The position numbers and the translations under genes are program-made. A stretch of 64,000 nucleotides of DNA from Paralithodes platypus (Eukaryota > Arthropoda > Malacostraca > Decapoda > Lithodidae), in assembly GCA_032716605.1 (NCBI GenBank), contig CM064517.1, forward strand, positions 26,258,940-26,322,939. Reading direction: 5' to 3'. Below are positions 12,428 through 24,888 of this stretch, piece by piece (position 1 is the first letter of the stretch; every line of letters begins with the position of its first letter). The notes below the pieces were generated by a model, which was given only the letters and a program-made list of their open reading frames with translations, was not told the origin of the DNA and ran no database searches.

Positions 12428-12574
12428 TTAACTCAAGCACAGCTAAACACGCTCAACCACTGGCAAGCAGGCGGAACAGTACACGGGGAGAGTGATTTGA
12501 CAAGTTGGTTTGCAATGGCGGGGTTTGGGGAGAGACCGTACCGGAATCGGGATGAGTCACCAGCTACTATCAAT
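12428..12574 (+). CDS. Candidate coding exon (internal or first), unknown protein
   Basis: About 50 nt of C/T ending CTCCCACAG precede it and AAT|GTAAAC follows it. The 147-nt segment is exactly 49 codons in phase 0, reading LTQAQLNTLNHWQAGGTVHG and later WFAMAGFGERPYRN. It is more GC-rich than its surroundings. An internal ATG at 12515 (context GCAATGGCGGGG, YY1-like) could be a true start giving MAGFGERPYRNRDESPATIN before the donor, which would make this a first exon instead. No family is recognised. Confidence 0.35.
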
Positions 12575-12803
12575 GTAAACAAACCAGTCACTTCCTATTG
12601 AAATGTTACTTGTCTCTGTGCTTCCTGTCATTACAACTAAACCATGTGGATTACAGTATACACACCCACTACATTTTAATTTGTTACACTAGCGGAATAT
12701 TCATATGGAAATGTTAAAACCTAGATACTGTACTGGCGAACCGAGAAAGCAATATGAGATATGGTATGCAATCCCCCCCTCCCAAGCTGATCTCGATAAC
12801 CAC

Positions 12804-13216
12804 ATGGTGATGGGCTGGTCTATCAGAGTGAGAACTGAGCGATCTCTGCCATACCCATACCCATGTTCCTTTTACTTATATATTTTCTAGATCTCAAGTG
12901 ACGGCGTCTCTTCCGTGAATTGAACTCCCAATCTACTAAGATTGGAAGCCAAAGCGTCACATTTTTCCTTTGCCCCTCAACTTTCTCTTCATAATTGCTG
13001 AGGCGCACAGGGCCCTGGGTGGGGCTTTGGTTTCCCGGGCGTTTCCGCACCCTCCTCAGATCCCCGCCATGGAGTGGCTTCGGTCACCCAGGCTTTATTG
13101 TGGTCGGCAGGGAGGATTCTGTGGGGGCGCTCAGTTATGGCCTTGGCCTTGCTCGGGGCCTTGGGGCTGTTCGGCCAGGCAGCTTGGGGAACAACAACAA
13201 CAACAACCACAACCAC
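12804..13216 (+). mobile_element. SINE-like family S, copy 3
   Basis: Full length, starting TGGTGATGGGCTGG and ending in (AAC)n then (AACCAC). The flanks share AACCACA (left, just before 12804; right, inside the tail end), a possible short target-site duplication. Confidence 0.85.
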
Positions 13217-13497
13217 ATGCCGCCAATGCGATTAATTGGATTAGTTACGCGGTTCGGAACTAAATTGTGTTTTGGAGGGAACTTAAGATTACGGTAGTCT
13301 GTGCGTGTGAAAGTGTGGGGGGGGGGGGAAAGGAGGAGCACCTTGTATATATTTGAATCGTATCAGCCAAATATCTTAAGTTGGTTGAACTTACGAACGT
13401 ACTAAATTGTAAATACCGTACTTCGTTATGAATCAGCGTTTAGCTAGACGGCTGCTGTAGGTGGATGGGTGTGTGCAAAACTAATTATATTGGTCTT

Positions 13498-13665
13498 GTG
13501 TGTGTGTGTGTGTGTGTGTCAGTCGCCAGCGACATGATTTCACTTAATAACGTTTGTTTACTCGCATACTGGGTGGATGCCGGTAGAAGATATAGGGAAC
13601 CCAGGATTCGAACCTGGGTTATCACACACAGATCTCTAACCATTACACCACCAAGACGGTTGTAA
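13498..13665 (-). mobile_element. tRNA-derived SINE with (CA)n tail
   Basis: On the minus strand a tRNA-like head carries a perfect B box GGTTCGAATCC (13604-13614) with a 5-bp T stem, and an A-box-like TGGTGTAATGG (13640-13650). The acceptor ends do not pair, so this is not a functional tRNA. A body of about 70 bp then runs into (CA)n, which reads as (GT)n on the plus strand at 13498-13520. Confidence 0.7.
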
Positions 13666-14358
13666 CTGTTATGGAGCAATTTATGAAAAGAAAAACTGGT
13701 GTACAAACTGCAGATCCATTGTACTCCCAAATTTACCGGTATACTATGCATATGTTTCTCCAATAAATTCGAGTGTATTGCATCACTGGGTGCCCACGCT
13801 ATAAATTTATTCCATTATGTTCGTTAAACTGTGAGCGATTTCACTGTGCGTAGTGGGTGAAGTGACCTGTGGATGTATGGACTTAAGGACGAATTGTCTT
13901 GTGTACGAAGTGAACGTTCAATCTAATTAACGTGTGGACGTAAACCATATTAATTAACAAGTGGTGGAACTGGCTTGTGGAATACTTGGATTGTGAATGA
14001 ATTTATTTGTGGGAAAGACCTACGGTACCTACCTTGTTCACAACGTGATTTGGGAACGAATGTATTACGGTATGTATGAGTTGTATTGGGAACGAAGTGA
14101 CAATATGGCATAACCTACTAAACGTAATTATAGACGAAATTACTTGTGGACGAATTGACCGCGGCTTCAGGTAAACCAAGGGTCAATGTTTGTTGGGCTT
14201 CCCAGGGTCGTCTGCCACCTGGCCCACCGCCCCAGGGGTTCAGATCCAGTTCCTGATATTAGTTCCCCCGGGTACCTAGAGTTACAGGCACCCCGGGGTT
14301 TTGGCTTGGTTGCTCTCACTCTGGTGGACACACTCGGGTCATTCGTATTATGTCAGCA

Positions 14359-14362
<4 letters not shown>
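13666..14362. other. No gene; possible second tRNA-like remnant
   Basis: GGTTCAGATCC near 14238-14248 resembles a B box in a GC-rich block (14190-14345) unlike its AT-rich surroundings. No matching A box is seen. 13820-14160 repeats words such as GTGGACGAA and GGGAACGAA loosely. Confidence 0.35.
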
Positions 14363-14398
<36 letters not shown>

Positions 14399-14430
14399 TG
14401 TGAGTGTGAGTGAGTGAGTGTGTGAGAGAG
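14363..14430. repeat. (TG)n / (GA)n microsatellite
   Basis: TG dinucleotides grading into GTGAG units and GAGAGA. Confidence 0.9.
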
Positions 14431-16082
14431 ATAATACTACTAATAATATTGTGGTATTTCCTTCCATTTCTAGAGTTGTAAATGACCAACTAGCGTACTG
14501 GTACGGTACCAAAAATGAAAAAAGTGGAGAAAACCAAATCTGTATATGATGTATGCAGCCTTTCTCGCTCTCATGTTTATCTTCTTTACGAAAATAGACG
14601 AAAAAATCATCGATGTTAGAAAAAGAATTTCATCGATGTCTGCAAACCTCACCTCGATGTTATTCCTCCGGCGGCCCCAAGAATGTAAGATTGAAGATAA
14701 CAAGCCAATATTTCTCGCCTTCTACGGTCTCCAATGTTTACCTTGGATTTTTTAGGGTTTATTCTCGAGACCACCTTTGTTTTGGCCCGCCTCACGTGTG
14801 TCTTGTATGGTTCGTTTAAGTGTCTTCACGCTTTGGGTTCTTCTCCACTTACACTGGGGAATTTTTTGGGTGTCTTTTGTCAATATTGATAGGTAACTCA
14901 TTCCTCTTTGAATAACATGCACGACTTCTGTCTGGATTAAAGTTGGGCCTTATATGAATGATACCGGTATATGTCTATCTCTATCCATCTATCTCTATAT
15001 ATCTATCTACCTATCTACACCTATCATCGTAATACCGTACCTGTACTTTAAACCTGAAATATTTGTAAAGTATTATAATATTATGTATGTTACATGTGTG
15101 GCTTGAGCAGGTTTTATCAATATATTAAGTGGATGAAGAGCAATTATGTTCATAAGACTGGAATCAATGTGCATCTGCGGAAGAATGTGATCTACCGTAC
15201 TTTATGCATTGATTCTTTATTGTTAAAGAGATTTATAACAATGGTTTTGCATTACATTTTAGGTGGAATTTAAACACTGAGTTTAAATTACATTAACGTA
15301 ATAATAATAATAATAATTATAATAATAATAATAATAATGTCTATTCAAGTTAGCAATTTACAATGTTGGTACCGGTACAACATACCGGTATGTTTCAAAT
15401 ATGACATGCATCAGCTTTGCATAATTCCAACTAAGGATAGCCCAATAAGGCCGTTAGGTGTATTTCCATTGGGGTCCTTTTGGAATTAAGTTAGCTGGGG
15501 ACAGGAAAAGAAAACTATAATAATAATGTAAATTAATATATGTAGTTAAAAAGATATATTATTTCTAGGGGGCTAGACTATAATCTAACTTACTTTCTAA
15601 AGCTGAACTTAAGTAATCATATTTTGTGGTATTTGTACCTATTACTTATGACGCATTTAATAGTAGACACAAGTTTGTTGCTCCCTTCTTGCGGCTGTTT
15701 GCTTCAGGTGTTCCTTCAAGCTACGTCTGGAGGAGTGCAATGTTCTCTTTTCACGGAGTGTTTGTGGTAGGTTGTTCCATATTTGATGGCGGTGAAGAAG
15801 AATGTCAGTTTGCCCTTCCCTTGCATTCTCGGAACATTAAAATAATACTTCCTATTCCGTGTATGTTGTCCATTCCTTTCATTTGCTTTAACAAAATTAC
15901 ACTTTAGATAATCGGGAGCCCTGTCATAAAATATCTTGAAGGCATTGATATCTGATTTGTTTGGCAAAAATAATTAATATACAATACCGGTATAACAACA
16001 ACAAATGGGGAATGGGCCTGATTAAATAGATAGATACCGTACGTATAAATCAGTAAGCATTACTGAATGCTATTTGTTTACT

Positions 16083-16122
<40 letters not shown>

Positions 16123-16385
16123 TGTACTGTCATTTGATAAAAGAGCCAGCCATTAGAACTAAGAATGAGAAGACACATACACACAGGCGCGCGCGTACTA
16201 GGTATCGATACTGGCAATCTAGGGCAGAGGCAGGACAGTCGGTGGTGGGTCAAGTGGAATGGTCTGTAATATGATCTGATGACACAACCACACTCTCACA
16301 ACCCACACAAACACTAGCTCACTTACTTACACAAACTGACTCACACATGCTGTACTAACAATTATTACTATTATAATATACGGTA
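14431..16385. other. AT-rich intergenic DNA
   Basis: Contains (AAT)n at 15299-15338 and (GT)n at 16089-16121. Two overlapping opposite-strand frames at 15626-15967 look like chance openings, and no homology is recognised. Confidence 0.45.
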
Positions 16386-16528
<143 letters not shown>

Positions 16529-17458
16529 TGTATATATTACCGGTGTATACTTCGTTTTAGTATTTTCCTATTTGATCTTAGAACGTAGGATTTCCTTATA
16601 CCTTCGTCGTCATTGGTATCCTATGGTCAGTGTTTTCTCGTCATATTCCATAAATAATTTTCTTACCATCCCTATTTCTTCCCATAGCAATGTGTAACCT
16701 ATTTTGCCTACATTACTTTACCTCTTTTTTGTTTCAATTTCGTGAGGCTGATCCTGTCTTTTTCTCCCCTCCATTTTCATATTTCCATTAAAACTGTTCC
16801 CCTTGGTTCTTTATGAAGAATATTATATTGTTTCCTCTCTTGCTCGTAATGCACCAAGGATATTTCATAATATCCAAGTGCTGGTAATTTATGATGTACG
16901 GTAATTTCCTGTTACAACATTAGCTTACTTTGAAGTTGTTAAGGTTGCGGTACAGTAATATATGATTTTTTTTTTTTTTTTTTTTTGCCCAAATTGTACC
17001 TTGATTGATATTTTCCATTATGACTTCGACTATCCAGATTTGTGTTCATGTCCTTTGCAATTCTTGACTATGCAGTTATATAATTTGGATATGGTTTAAC
17101 GTACGGTACTGGTAAGTCTAATTGTGTCACCTGGTATATACTATTTCCTTGTGTCTCTACGCCTTACTATAATATTTTCAGCTTTGTTTATTTATCTCAA
17201 TTCTGCGAAGATTTGTATTAATTTGAGCCTCATTTGGTCATTATTTCTATAATAATCACGACTCACGTGTCTTTCTCTGGCCTACGTTGACTTATGATCT
17301 ATCATTTCGAGATAGGTAATTATACAGTTTGGTCTACCGTATATATTTTATATTCAGCTATATTATTTTCATTAGTTCTAAAATAATCCCGCTCTTTGCA
17401 TGTAGGCCTATGGTGGGGCTATTTATCTTCTATTTTGAATACCGGTACTCTGTATCAT
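16529..17458. other. No feature seen
   Basis: AT-rich, with poly-T at about 16969-16986. No coding signal. Confidence 0.5.
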
Positions 17459-18645
17459 TTGGAGTTATGAAAATAAACTCCATTTAGTTATTTATTGTTG
17501 GGGAGTTAACACAACTAAGTTCTGTCTATTTCTGTCATGTTGGAGAGTTAACTAAGATAAGTTCTGTCTATATTTGTTTATGTTGGTGAGTTATAAAAAA
17601 TGACTTGTCTCTTGAGGAGTTAACAACAATAAGTTCTGCCTATATATTTCATGTTGGGGAGTTAACACAAACAAGTTATGTTTATGTCTTATATTTTAGG
17701 GAGTTACCGCACACAAGTTCTATGTACCGGTATGTCTTTATATTTTAGGGAGTTACCGCACACAAGTTCTATGTATGTCTTTATATTTTAGGGAGTTACC
17801 GCACACAAGTTCTATGTACCGGTATGTCTTTATATTTTAGGGAGTTACCGCACACAAGTTCTATGTATGTCTTTATATTTTAGGGAGTTACCGCACATAA
17901 GTTCTATGTATGTCTTTATATTTTAGGGAGTTACCGCACACAAGTTCTATGTATGTCTTTTATTTTAGGGAGTTACCGCACACAAGTTCTATGTATGTCT
18001 TTATATTTTAGGGAGTTACCGCACACAAGTTCTATGTATGTCTTTTATTTTAGGGAGTTACCGTACACAAGTTCTCTGTATGTCTTTATATTTTAGGGAG
18101 TTACCGCACACAAGTTCTATGTATGTCTTTTATTTTAGGGAGTTACCGCACACAAGTTCTATGTATGTCTTTATATTAGGGAGTTACCGCACACAAGTTC
18201 TATGTATGTCTTTATATTAGGGAGTTACCGCACACAAGTTCTATGTATGTCTTAATATTTTAGGGAGTTACCGCACACAAGTTCTATGTATGTCTTTATA
18301 TTTTAGGGAGTTACCTCACACAAGTTCTATGTATGTCTTTTATTTTAGGGAGTTACCGCACACAAGTTCTATGTATGTCTATATTTTAGGGAGTTACCGC
18401 ACACAAGTTCTATGTATGTCTTTATATTTTAGGGAGTTACCTCACACAAGTTCTATGTATGTCTTTTATTTTAGGGAGTTACCGCACACAAGTTCTATTG
18501 TATGTCTATATTTTAGGGAGTTACCGCACACAAGTTCTATGTATGTCTTTATATTTTAGGGAGTTACCGCACACAAGTTCTATTGTATGTCTTTTATTTT
18601 AGGGAGTTACCGCACACAAGTTCTATGTATGTCTTTATATATTCT
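17459..18645. repeat. 43-bp minisatellite with degenerate left edge
   Basis: The core unit is TTTTAGGGAGTTACCGCACA then CAAGTTCTATGTATGTCTTTATA. Units from about 17690 rightwards are nearly identical, differing by small indels (TTTATATT/TTTTATT) and an occasional TACCGGTATG insertion. Units left of 17690 keep GGAGTTA and AAGTTCTGTCTAT but are far more diverged and longer. The unit is not a multiple of three, so the repetitive frames are artefacts. Confidence 0.95.
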
Positions 18646-20034
18646 GGCTATTCATGTCATTGGAAGTAGACTAATCCCTCCCCCTTGCTGTGTCTTCCTA
18701 TTTCCTACTTTTGTCCCCCTCCCTCCTTCCTTTTCCTGTTTCGTCATGGGTTTTATCCCTTGATCCTCCCGTCCACAACCGCTCCACATTCCTTTTATAT
18801 TATACCTCGGATGCCTCCCACTCACTCACAGGCATGCATACATACATACTGTACAGTCAAATAATCAAACTCAACGCACGCACGCACTCTCTCTCTCTCT
18901 CCACTTTTTTTAGGTTTTATATACAGCAGTAGTCCACTATAGCAGTTTGAGAAGAGAGATAGGACGTCAGTGTTGTGGACTCTGAAATAAGTCAAATAAG
19001 CTACATACCGGTACTGTACGTGTTGTTGTTTTTTTACCTCGATTATCTTCTTGGAATTGACCGCAAGGCCTTTCAGATATTATCTATAATTTTTAACCCT
19101 TGGTATCTCTCTCCTAATATATTTGTTTTGTTTTTTTGCCCCAAATAATAATAATGTTCTCGTTCCATTTCCAATTAGCTTAATAATTTACCCTTGACTC
19201 CCGATAGCACTTTGGCAACTCGAAAACAAATACAATTATATTTTAATTTGCACTCCTTGTTACTGTTATTTCTGTATTGTGAGATGTATTGTTTACATTA
19301 TACAAATTATATTAAGTACGGTACCTTATGATCTAATGTAATTATTCGTGCGATATTGCCACGTGGCGGCACATTGAATAATAATAGCCATTAATAATGA
19401 TGTACGGTATCGACTTAATGGATGCAATTAGCATAACCTAATACCCGTTCCAACGATATCCATGTTATTATTGTTGTTATTACGGTACTGGTATTGTTAT
19501 AAATATATTGTTGTTTAATAATATTTATTCATTTGTAGTAGTAGTATGACGATAACAATATTAATGTTAGTAGCTATATTATTGTTATTGTTGTAGATAT
19601 TAGTATTATTACTATTATTGGGGGTTCAAGCCTACATATACAGTGGGGATCCATTATTGAAATCGTCCGGATTATTATTTTTATTTATTGATATATTACC
19701 GGTATTAATATGAATGTCATTATAGCCTATATATATAGCCTATCGGCTTATATATGATTTGTTATTTCCGGTATTATTATGCCATATCGTATGTCCTTTG
19801 GCGCGACCAACTTACATGGGAGAAGGTTTAGGCTAACTTGATACCGTTTGGTGAAAGTTGTTGGGGGCATCAAACCAGTAATTATCCGGGGCCTGTCCTT
19901 ATACCGGCCTTCCCTCTCGGTATATTCTTACAGTAGGGGTTCTCGCCTAACGTAACCACAAGCTACCGTCTCCTCCCATACCGGTACCGGTATATAGTTT
20001 TGTTAGGTGTTGTTTTATTATTATTTGTTGGTTT
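18646..20034. other. AT-rich intergenic DNA
   Basis: Short (CATA)n near 18834-18848, (CT)n at 18887-18902 and TTATTG-rich stretches at 19460-19640. No gene seen. Confidence 0.5.
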
Positions 20035-20098
20035 ATTCTTGCTGATCCTACCTAACCCTTGTGGGAGTAAGGGCTGGCTACTAACTGACTCACTCACT
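20035..20098 (+). repeat. Repeat G, copy 1 (retroelement-tail-like)
   Basis: TTCTTGCTGATCCT followed by CCCTTGTGGGAGTAAGGGCT and GGCTACTAACTGACT is closely matched at 44003-44062. It resembles the 3' portion of a SINE or LINE; the head is not identified. Confidence 0.6.
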
Positions 20099-20258
20099 GT
20101 TTTATTACCGATATATAATTTTTTCTGTATCCTCTTATAGTCCTATATTTAGTAGGTTATTAGTAGTTATCTATCTGTTACCTATCGCTTTTATCCCAGA
20201 GGGGTTGGCCACAAACAAATCTCCTCCATCGAGGCAATCCGGTCGATTATCTAGCTTG

Positions 20259-20474
20259 TTAAAACCCATTCAGTATCGACGACGTTGTTTTCATTATATG
20301 CTGGCAACTATTAGATGGTTTTATTCAGTTTAGGAATGCCCTTAACAAATAAATGGCTACATAATATCTCATTCAATCCTCTGAGCTACCACAGATCCTT
20401 CCTAATCTGAATAAAATCGTCTAATAGTGTCCAGATTATGATAACTAGGATATCATCGGTACTGAATAGGTTGA
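20259..20474. mobile_element. Family B MITE, copy 2 (diverged)
   Basis: Left end TTAAAACCCATTCAGTATCG and right end CATCGGTACTGAATAGGTTG. The interior carries CCACAGATCCTTCCTAATCT and ATAAAATCGTCTAATAG as in the 48.1 kb copy. Confidence 0.7.
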
Positions 20475-21059
20475 AGGGAGAGTTGTAAGCGCCTAATTAT
20501 ACTATTTTTGTCCTTGCTGTCGCCTCCCATACCGATATGTCACCGTACGGTATGTACCGGTACAGAGTTTATTTGTAGCTTCTAACTGCTAATTTTTCTT
20601 GCTGTCTCCTTCTATAGCCACTGGTATTATTTAGGCTTTAGTTTGAACTTTATTCCGGTTACGTTATACCGGTATTTATCTTGCTGTCTCCTCGGACCGG
20701 CATATAGTCTTATTTGTTGCTGTATAACCCTCTTTATTCCTTGCTGTCTTCTCACATGCCGGTATATTGTTATACGCTTCAGGTATAGCTTTATTACTAC
20801 CCTATATATTCCTATTATGTCCTATTATACTCCTTACTGTATTCTCCCTTACCTTTCATTTGTTTCCCAATTACGGCAACAATCACATGTAAGCTCCGTT
20901 GTTGTGCCTCCAGGGGAAGGTAATCAACTCAATAAATTCCATGCCACATTTTTCTTGTCCCCTTTTTGTCTTTGGTTCCAGCCCTCCTCCATCCCCCAGG
21001 CTATAATCCCAACATCCCCAGGACACAGCTACCTCTACCTTTACTAACGGTACTCTCTC
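20475..21059. other. No assured gene; strong acceptor at 20981
   Basis: A C/T tract ending GGTTCCAG (20981) precedes a proline-rich open segment (LLHPPGYNPNIPRTQLPLP in one phase). No convincing donor follows before the minisatellite at 21060, so it is not called as an exon. Confidence 0.3.
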
Positions 21060-22012
21060 CTTTCCTACTATACCCTTACCTACCTATAATATCCTCTACT
21101 TTCTGCGAATATCCTTATCTACCAATATTACCCTTTACTTTCTTGCAACATGCTTACCTACCTACGATACTTTCTACTTTCCAAGTTTCCTGCTACACCC
21201 TTACCTACCTTCAATACCTTCTACTTTCCTGCCACACCCTTAACTACCTACGATACCCTCTACTTTCCTGCCACACCCTTACCTACTTACAATACCCTCT
21301 ACTTTCCTGCCACACCCTTACCTACCTACGATACCCTCTACTTTCCTGTCACACCCTTACCTACTTACGATACCCTCTACTTTCCTGCCACACCTTTACC
21401 TACCTACGATACCCTCTACTTTCCTGCCACACCCTTACCTACTTACAATACCCTCTACATTCCTGCCACACCCTTACCTACCTACAATACCCTCTACTTT
21501 CCTGCCACACCCTTACCTACTTACAATACCCTCTACTTTCCTGCCACACCCTTACCTACCTACAATACCCTCTACTTTCCTGCCACACCCTTACCTACCT
21601 ACAATACCCTCTACTTTCCTGCCACACCCTTACCTACTTACGATACCCTCTACTTTCCTGCCACACCCTTACCTACCTACAATACCCTCTACTTTCCTGC
21701 CACACCCTTACCTACCTACAATATCCTCTACTTTCCTGCCACACCCTTACCTACTTACGATACCTTCTACTTTCCTGCCACACCCTTACCTACCTACCTA
21801 CAATACCTTCTACTTTCCTGTTTGTACCCTTACCTACCTACAATACCCTCTACTTTCCTGCCACACCCTTACCTACCTACAATACCTTCTACTTTCCTGC
21901 CACACCCTTACCTACTTACGATACCCTCTACTTTCCTGCCACACCCTTACCTACCTACAATACCCTCTACTTTCCTGCCACACCCTTAGCTACCTACAAT
22001 ACCCACTACCTA
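21060..22012. repeat. 39-bp minisatellite, about 24 units
   Basis: The unit is CCACACCCTTACCTACCTAC then AATACCCTCTACTTTCCTG (39 bp). Because 39 is a multiple of three and the unit lacks stops in two phases, frames of 369 and 279 codons stay open with 13-residue repeats. Only the shorter begins with ATG. No evidence of translation. Confidence 0.95.
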
Positions 22013-23098
22013 CCTACAATCCCCCCAACTTCCCTCCAATCCCCCCAACTTCCCTCTCTTACCTCTCCACCCTAAGACGGTATAAGACCTTCATTTCCTC
22101 CAGTCGTCACCTTAATACCTTCGTGGAGCCTCTCCCTTTTCGGCGTCAAATTTTCTTCACTCACTTTTGTCTTCTTTGGTATTCGTTTGGCTTTTCCATG
22201 AGTGTTGAGCTGCTATGCCTTCATTATTATAGGTTACCATACGTTAATGGCAGGTTAATATATTTTCTATCTATCTTACTTGATCTATCCATCTAACCAT
22301 TCACATCTCTCCCTCCCTTCAATATACTGTATACACATACCGGTACACTGACATACTGTATATACATCACACACATGCATACCTATGCCCTATGGTATAC
22401 ATACGAGAGAGATAGAGAGTAGTTATTTATATTATTTTTTTATTGTTTACCGATTGATGTATTATTTATTTGTTAATTTATTATGCTAACTTAGTCCTCT
22501 TGCGTTTCCTAACTTGAATTACCTTGGTAATGCTATTTTTCTTTATCGTTTTCTTTCCTGCATTGGTACGGTACCATACATAGGCCTATGCCTCTATCTT
22601 TACTGGTACCATATCTGGTATGTTTGTCATGTTTCTTCTTCCATTACTAAATTTGTTATTAGTTTTCCCCATTTAGGCCTATATCGTTTATTTCTATTAT
22701 ATATTTCATATTAATGTATCGTATTCTGTAGTTTTCTCCTTCTACATCTTTTGTTCCTATGTATTTTTTCCATATTAATGTATTGTATTATTATGTTTCC
22801 ATTATAATCAAGTTTTCCCATCAAACCAGGACGGTACTGTTCTGCCTCTTGACTTTCTGGTGAAGGGACTTGGGGCCATATCAGGTGACCCAGCTAAACG
22901 GGAATGCTAATGTTGCCAAATAGTCTACCAGTTTAGCTTTATTTAGGGAGAACAGGTAAAGGGGGATTCACACCAGAGTTTTTTCCGGCAAATTTAAATA
23001 CCGTACCCATTTCTTTCGCACAATATGGAATGGGTATATGAATGGGTTAAATCTCAAAACACATAGGCTATCCCCTTCATTCTAGTAGTGCCAGCTAG
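22013..23098. other. AT-rich intergenic DNA
   Basis: A family C-like end (GGGGGATTCACACCAGAG...CCGGCAA) lies near 22960-22995. No gene seen. Confidence 0.45.
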
Positions 23099-23345
<247 letters not shown>

Positions 23346-23397
23346 AGTCCGTCCTTCCAGTTAGGGTGTTAAACCGGAGCAATTGTGTTTGTAGAGC

Positions 23398-23660
23398 TTA
23401 ATGGGAGATTTTTTAGTTTGTTCCCTAGATCTCCAACTTAATAAATAACCCCCCTAGACCTCCCTTCGATCTAAAATGTGGTTCCTCCAAAATTACAGGC
23501 TCACTATAGCTCGCCAGGAAAAAATCGACACCTAAATGGCACGAAAGATCTTTGACATAAATTGGGCGAAATTTCTTAAAATCGCCAAACTAATGGGGCG
23601 ATCGTCTTAAAATCTCAAAACTAATAGGGATAAGCATGAGGGAGAAGGGGGTACAGTTGG
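23398..23660 (+). mobile_element. Family A MITE, copy A1 (diverged)
   Basis: TTAA then TGGGAGATTTTTTAG on the left. The interior has CCCTAGATCTCCAACTT, CGCCAGGAAAAAATCGACACC and the four ATGG-type subrepeats, ending ATGAGGGAGAAGGGGG. The right terminus is lost. Confidence 0.8.
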
Positions 23661-23715
23661 CCACACAAGCTCTGTTCTTCTCCAAAATCTTATAGCCTAC
23701 ATGTGAATATAATGC

Positions 23716-23870
23716 GCATGGTTGAATTACGAGTGTAGTTTCTTATGCAGGGGTTAATTCCTCGGGCTAGTCAACTGGTAATTAAAATAAACAACGCTCA
23801 TTCATGCTAATTTTACTTTCATACATAGATCACGACGAGGAACAGAACTGATGTTGGTAATTGTACAAGC
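23716..23870 (+). repeat. Repeat F, copy 1
   Basis: ATGGTTGAATTACGAGTGTA through GATCACGACGAGGAACAGAA is matched at 29930-30090. Both copies lie next to a family A element. Confidence 0.65.
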
Positions 23871-24059
23871 GTTTTTTTCTGGTAATATATTATCGGTAGC
23901 CTACCGGTATATAATATACCTTTATGCTAGTAGCGTTTAGGGGGCTCTTTTGTATTGATACCGGTACTATAAATAACTATTGACTAGATTAGAATATTAT
24001 TTGAGGTTGCAGGCGTCATATAAAAATGTAATCGTTATTTTAATTATTATGATTATTAT

Positions 24060-24091
24060 TATATACAGTATATATATAATATATATATATA

Positions 24092-24186
<95 letters not shown>
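24060..24186. repeat. (TA)n-(GA)n compound microsatellite
   Basis: TA dinucleotides to about 24150, then GA dinucleotides. Confidence 0.95.
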
Positions 24187-24187
<1 letters not shown>

Positions 24188-24306
24188 TTTATAAATACAA
24201 ATATAAATAGATAAATCTGGATATTATTAAACTATTTTCTGCAGTTTAGGAATGACTATGAATTGATTAAAGCTCTAAAATCCCAGTCCTATTGTAGTAT
24301 TGCCGG

Positions 24307-24420
24307 TTACCTCCTCTCTCCCCCCCTTCCCCCCCCCCCCCTCTTTATCGATTGGCACCCTTGTGGCACTATATTTCTGGCACCGTTCCCCACACCGTCC
24401 TTCCTTCCAGCCTTCCGGGT
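24307..24420. repeat. Pyrimidine run plus copy of the 23.3 kb flank
   Basis: CTCTCCCCCCCTTCC(C)n, then ATCGATTGGCACCCTTGTGG and TTTCTGGCACCGTTCC, paralogous to 23300-23345. Confidence 0.75.
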
Positions 24421-24805
24421 CCTCCTGTCAGAAAGGATACCAGGCCGAGGTCGATGAACTCACTCCTATTTTCATTTTAGTTGTGTTATTTTTCATTCTG
24501 TTTGTAAACGTGTGTGTGTGTGTGTGTGTGTGTGTTTGTTTGTTTGTTTTATTTATCCTTTTGATTGCTGTCCTTAGTCTTTTTTTAATCACTTGCTTTA
24601 TTGCCATTATTTCACATTTTGAGATATTGTTTTATTCAGTTATATCATTATTTGTATTTATGCAGTAATCCTAGTAAGCTATATTTTGTGGTACTTTATT
24701 CTGGGTCACGCAGAAGTTTTTTTTTTTTTTTTTTTTTTTTAATATTATTTTCGCGCGAGCAGGTTGACTAAGTAACATGAGACCGAGTTGTTATCCTCTC
24801 CCCCC

Positions 24806-24811
<6 letters not shown>

Positions 24812-24887
<76 letters not shown>
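24812..24887. repeat. (TC)n microsatellite at the LINE 5' edge
   Basis: CACTCT units grading into pure TC, directly abutting the truncated LINE at 24888. Confidence 0.9.

Positions 24888-24888
<1 letters not shown>

Noticed and set aside
13594..13660. Functional tRNA gene on the minus strand
   Set aside because: The B box and T arm are good, but the acceptor stem does not pair and the sequence continues into a SINE body.
15626..15967. Overlapping opposite-strand frames
   Set aside because: Both are under 100 codons, mutually overlapping, unrecognised and without splice context.
17690..18640. CRISPR-like array
   Set aside because: Units are contiguous with no unique spacers in a eukaryotic context; it is an ordinary minisatellite.
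20966..22075. 369-codon repetitive frame
   Set aside because: It starts at TTG and exists because the 39-bp unit is a multiple of three without stops. A second phase is equally open.
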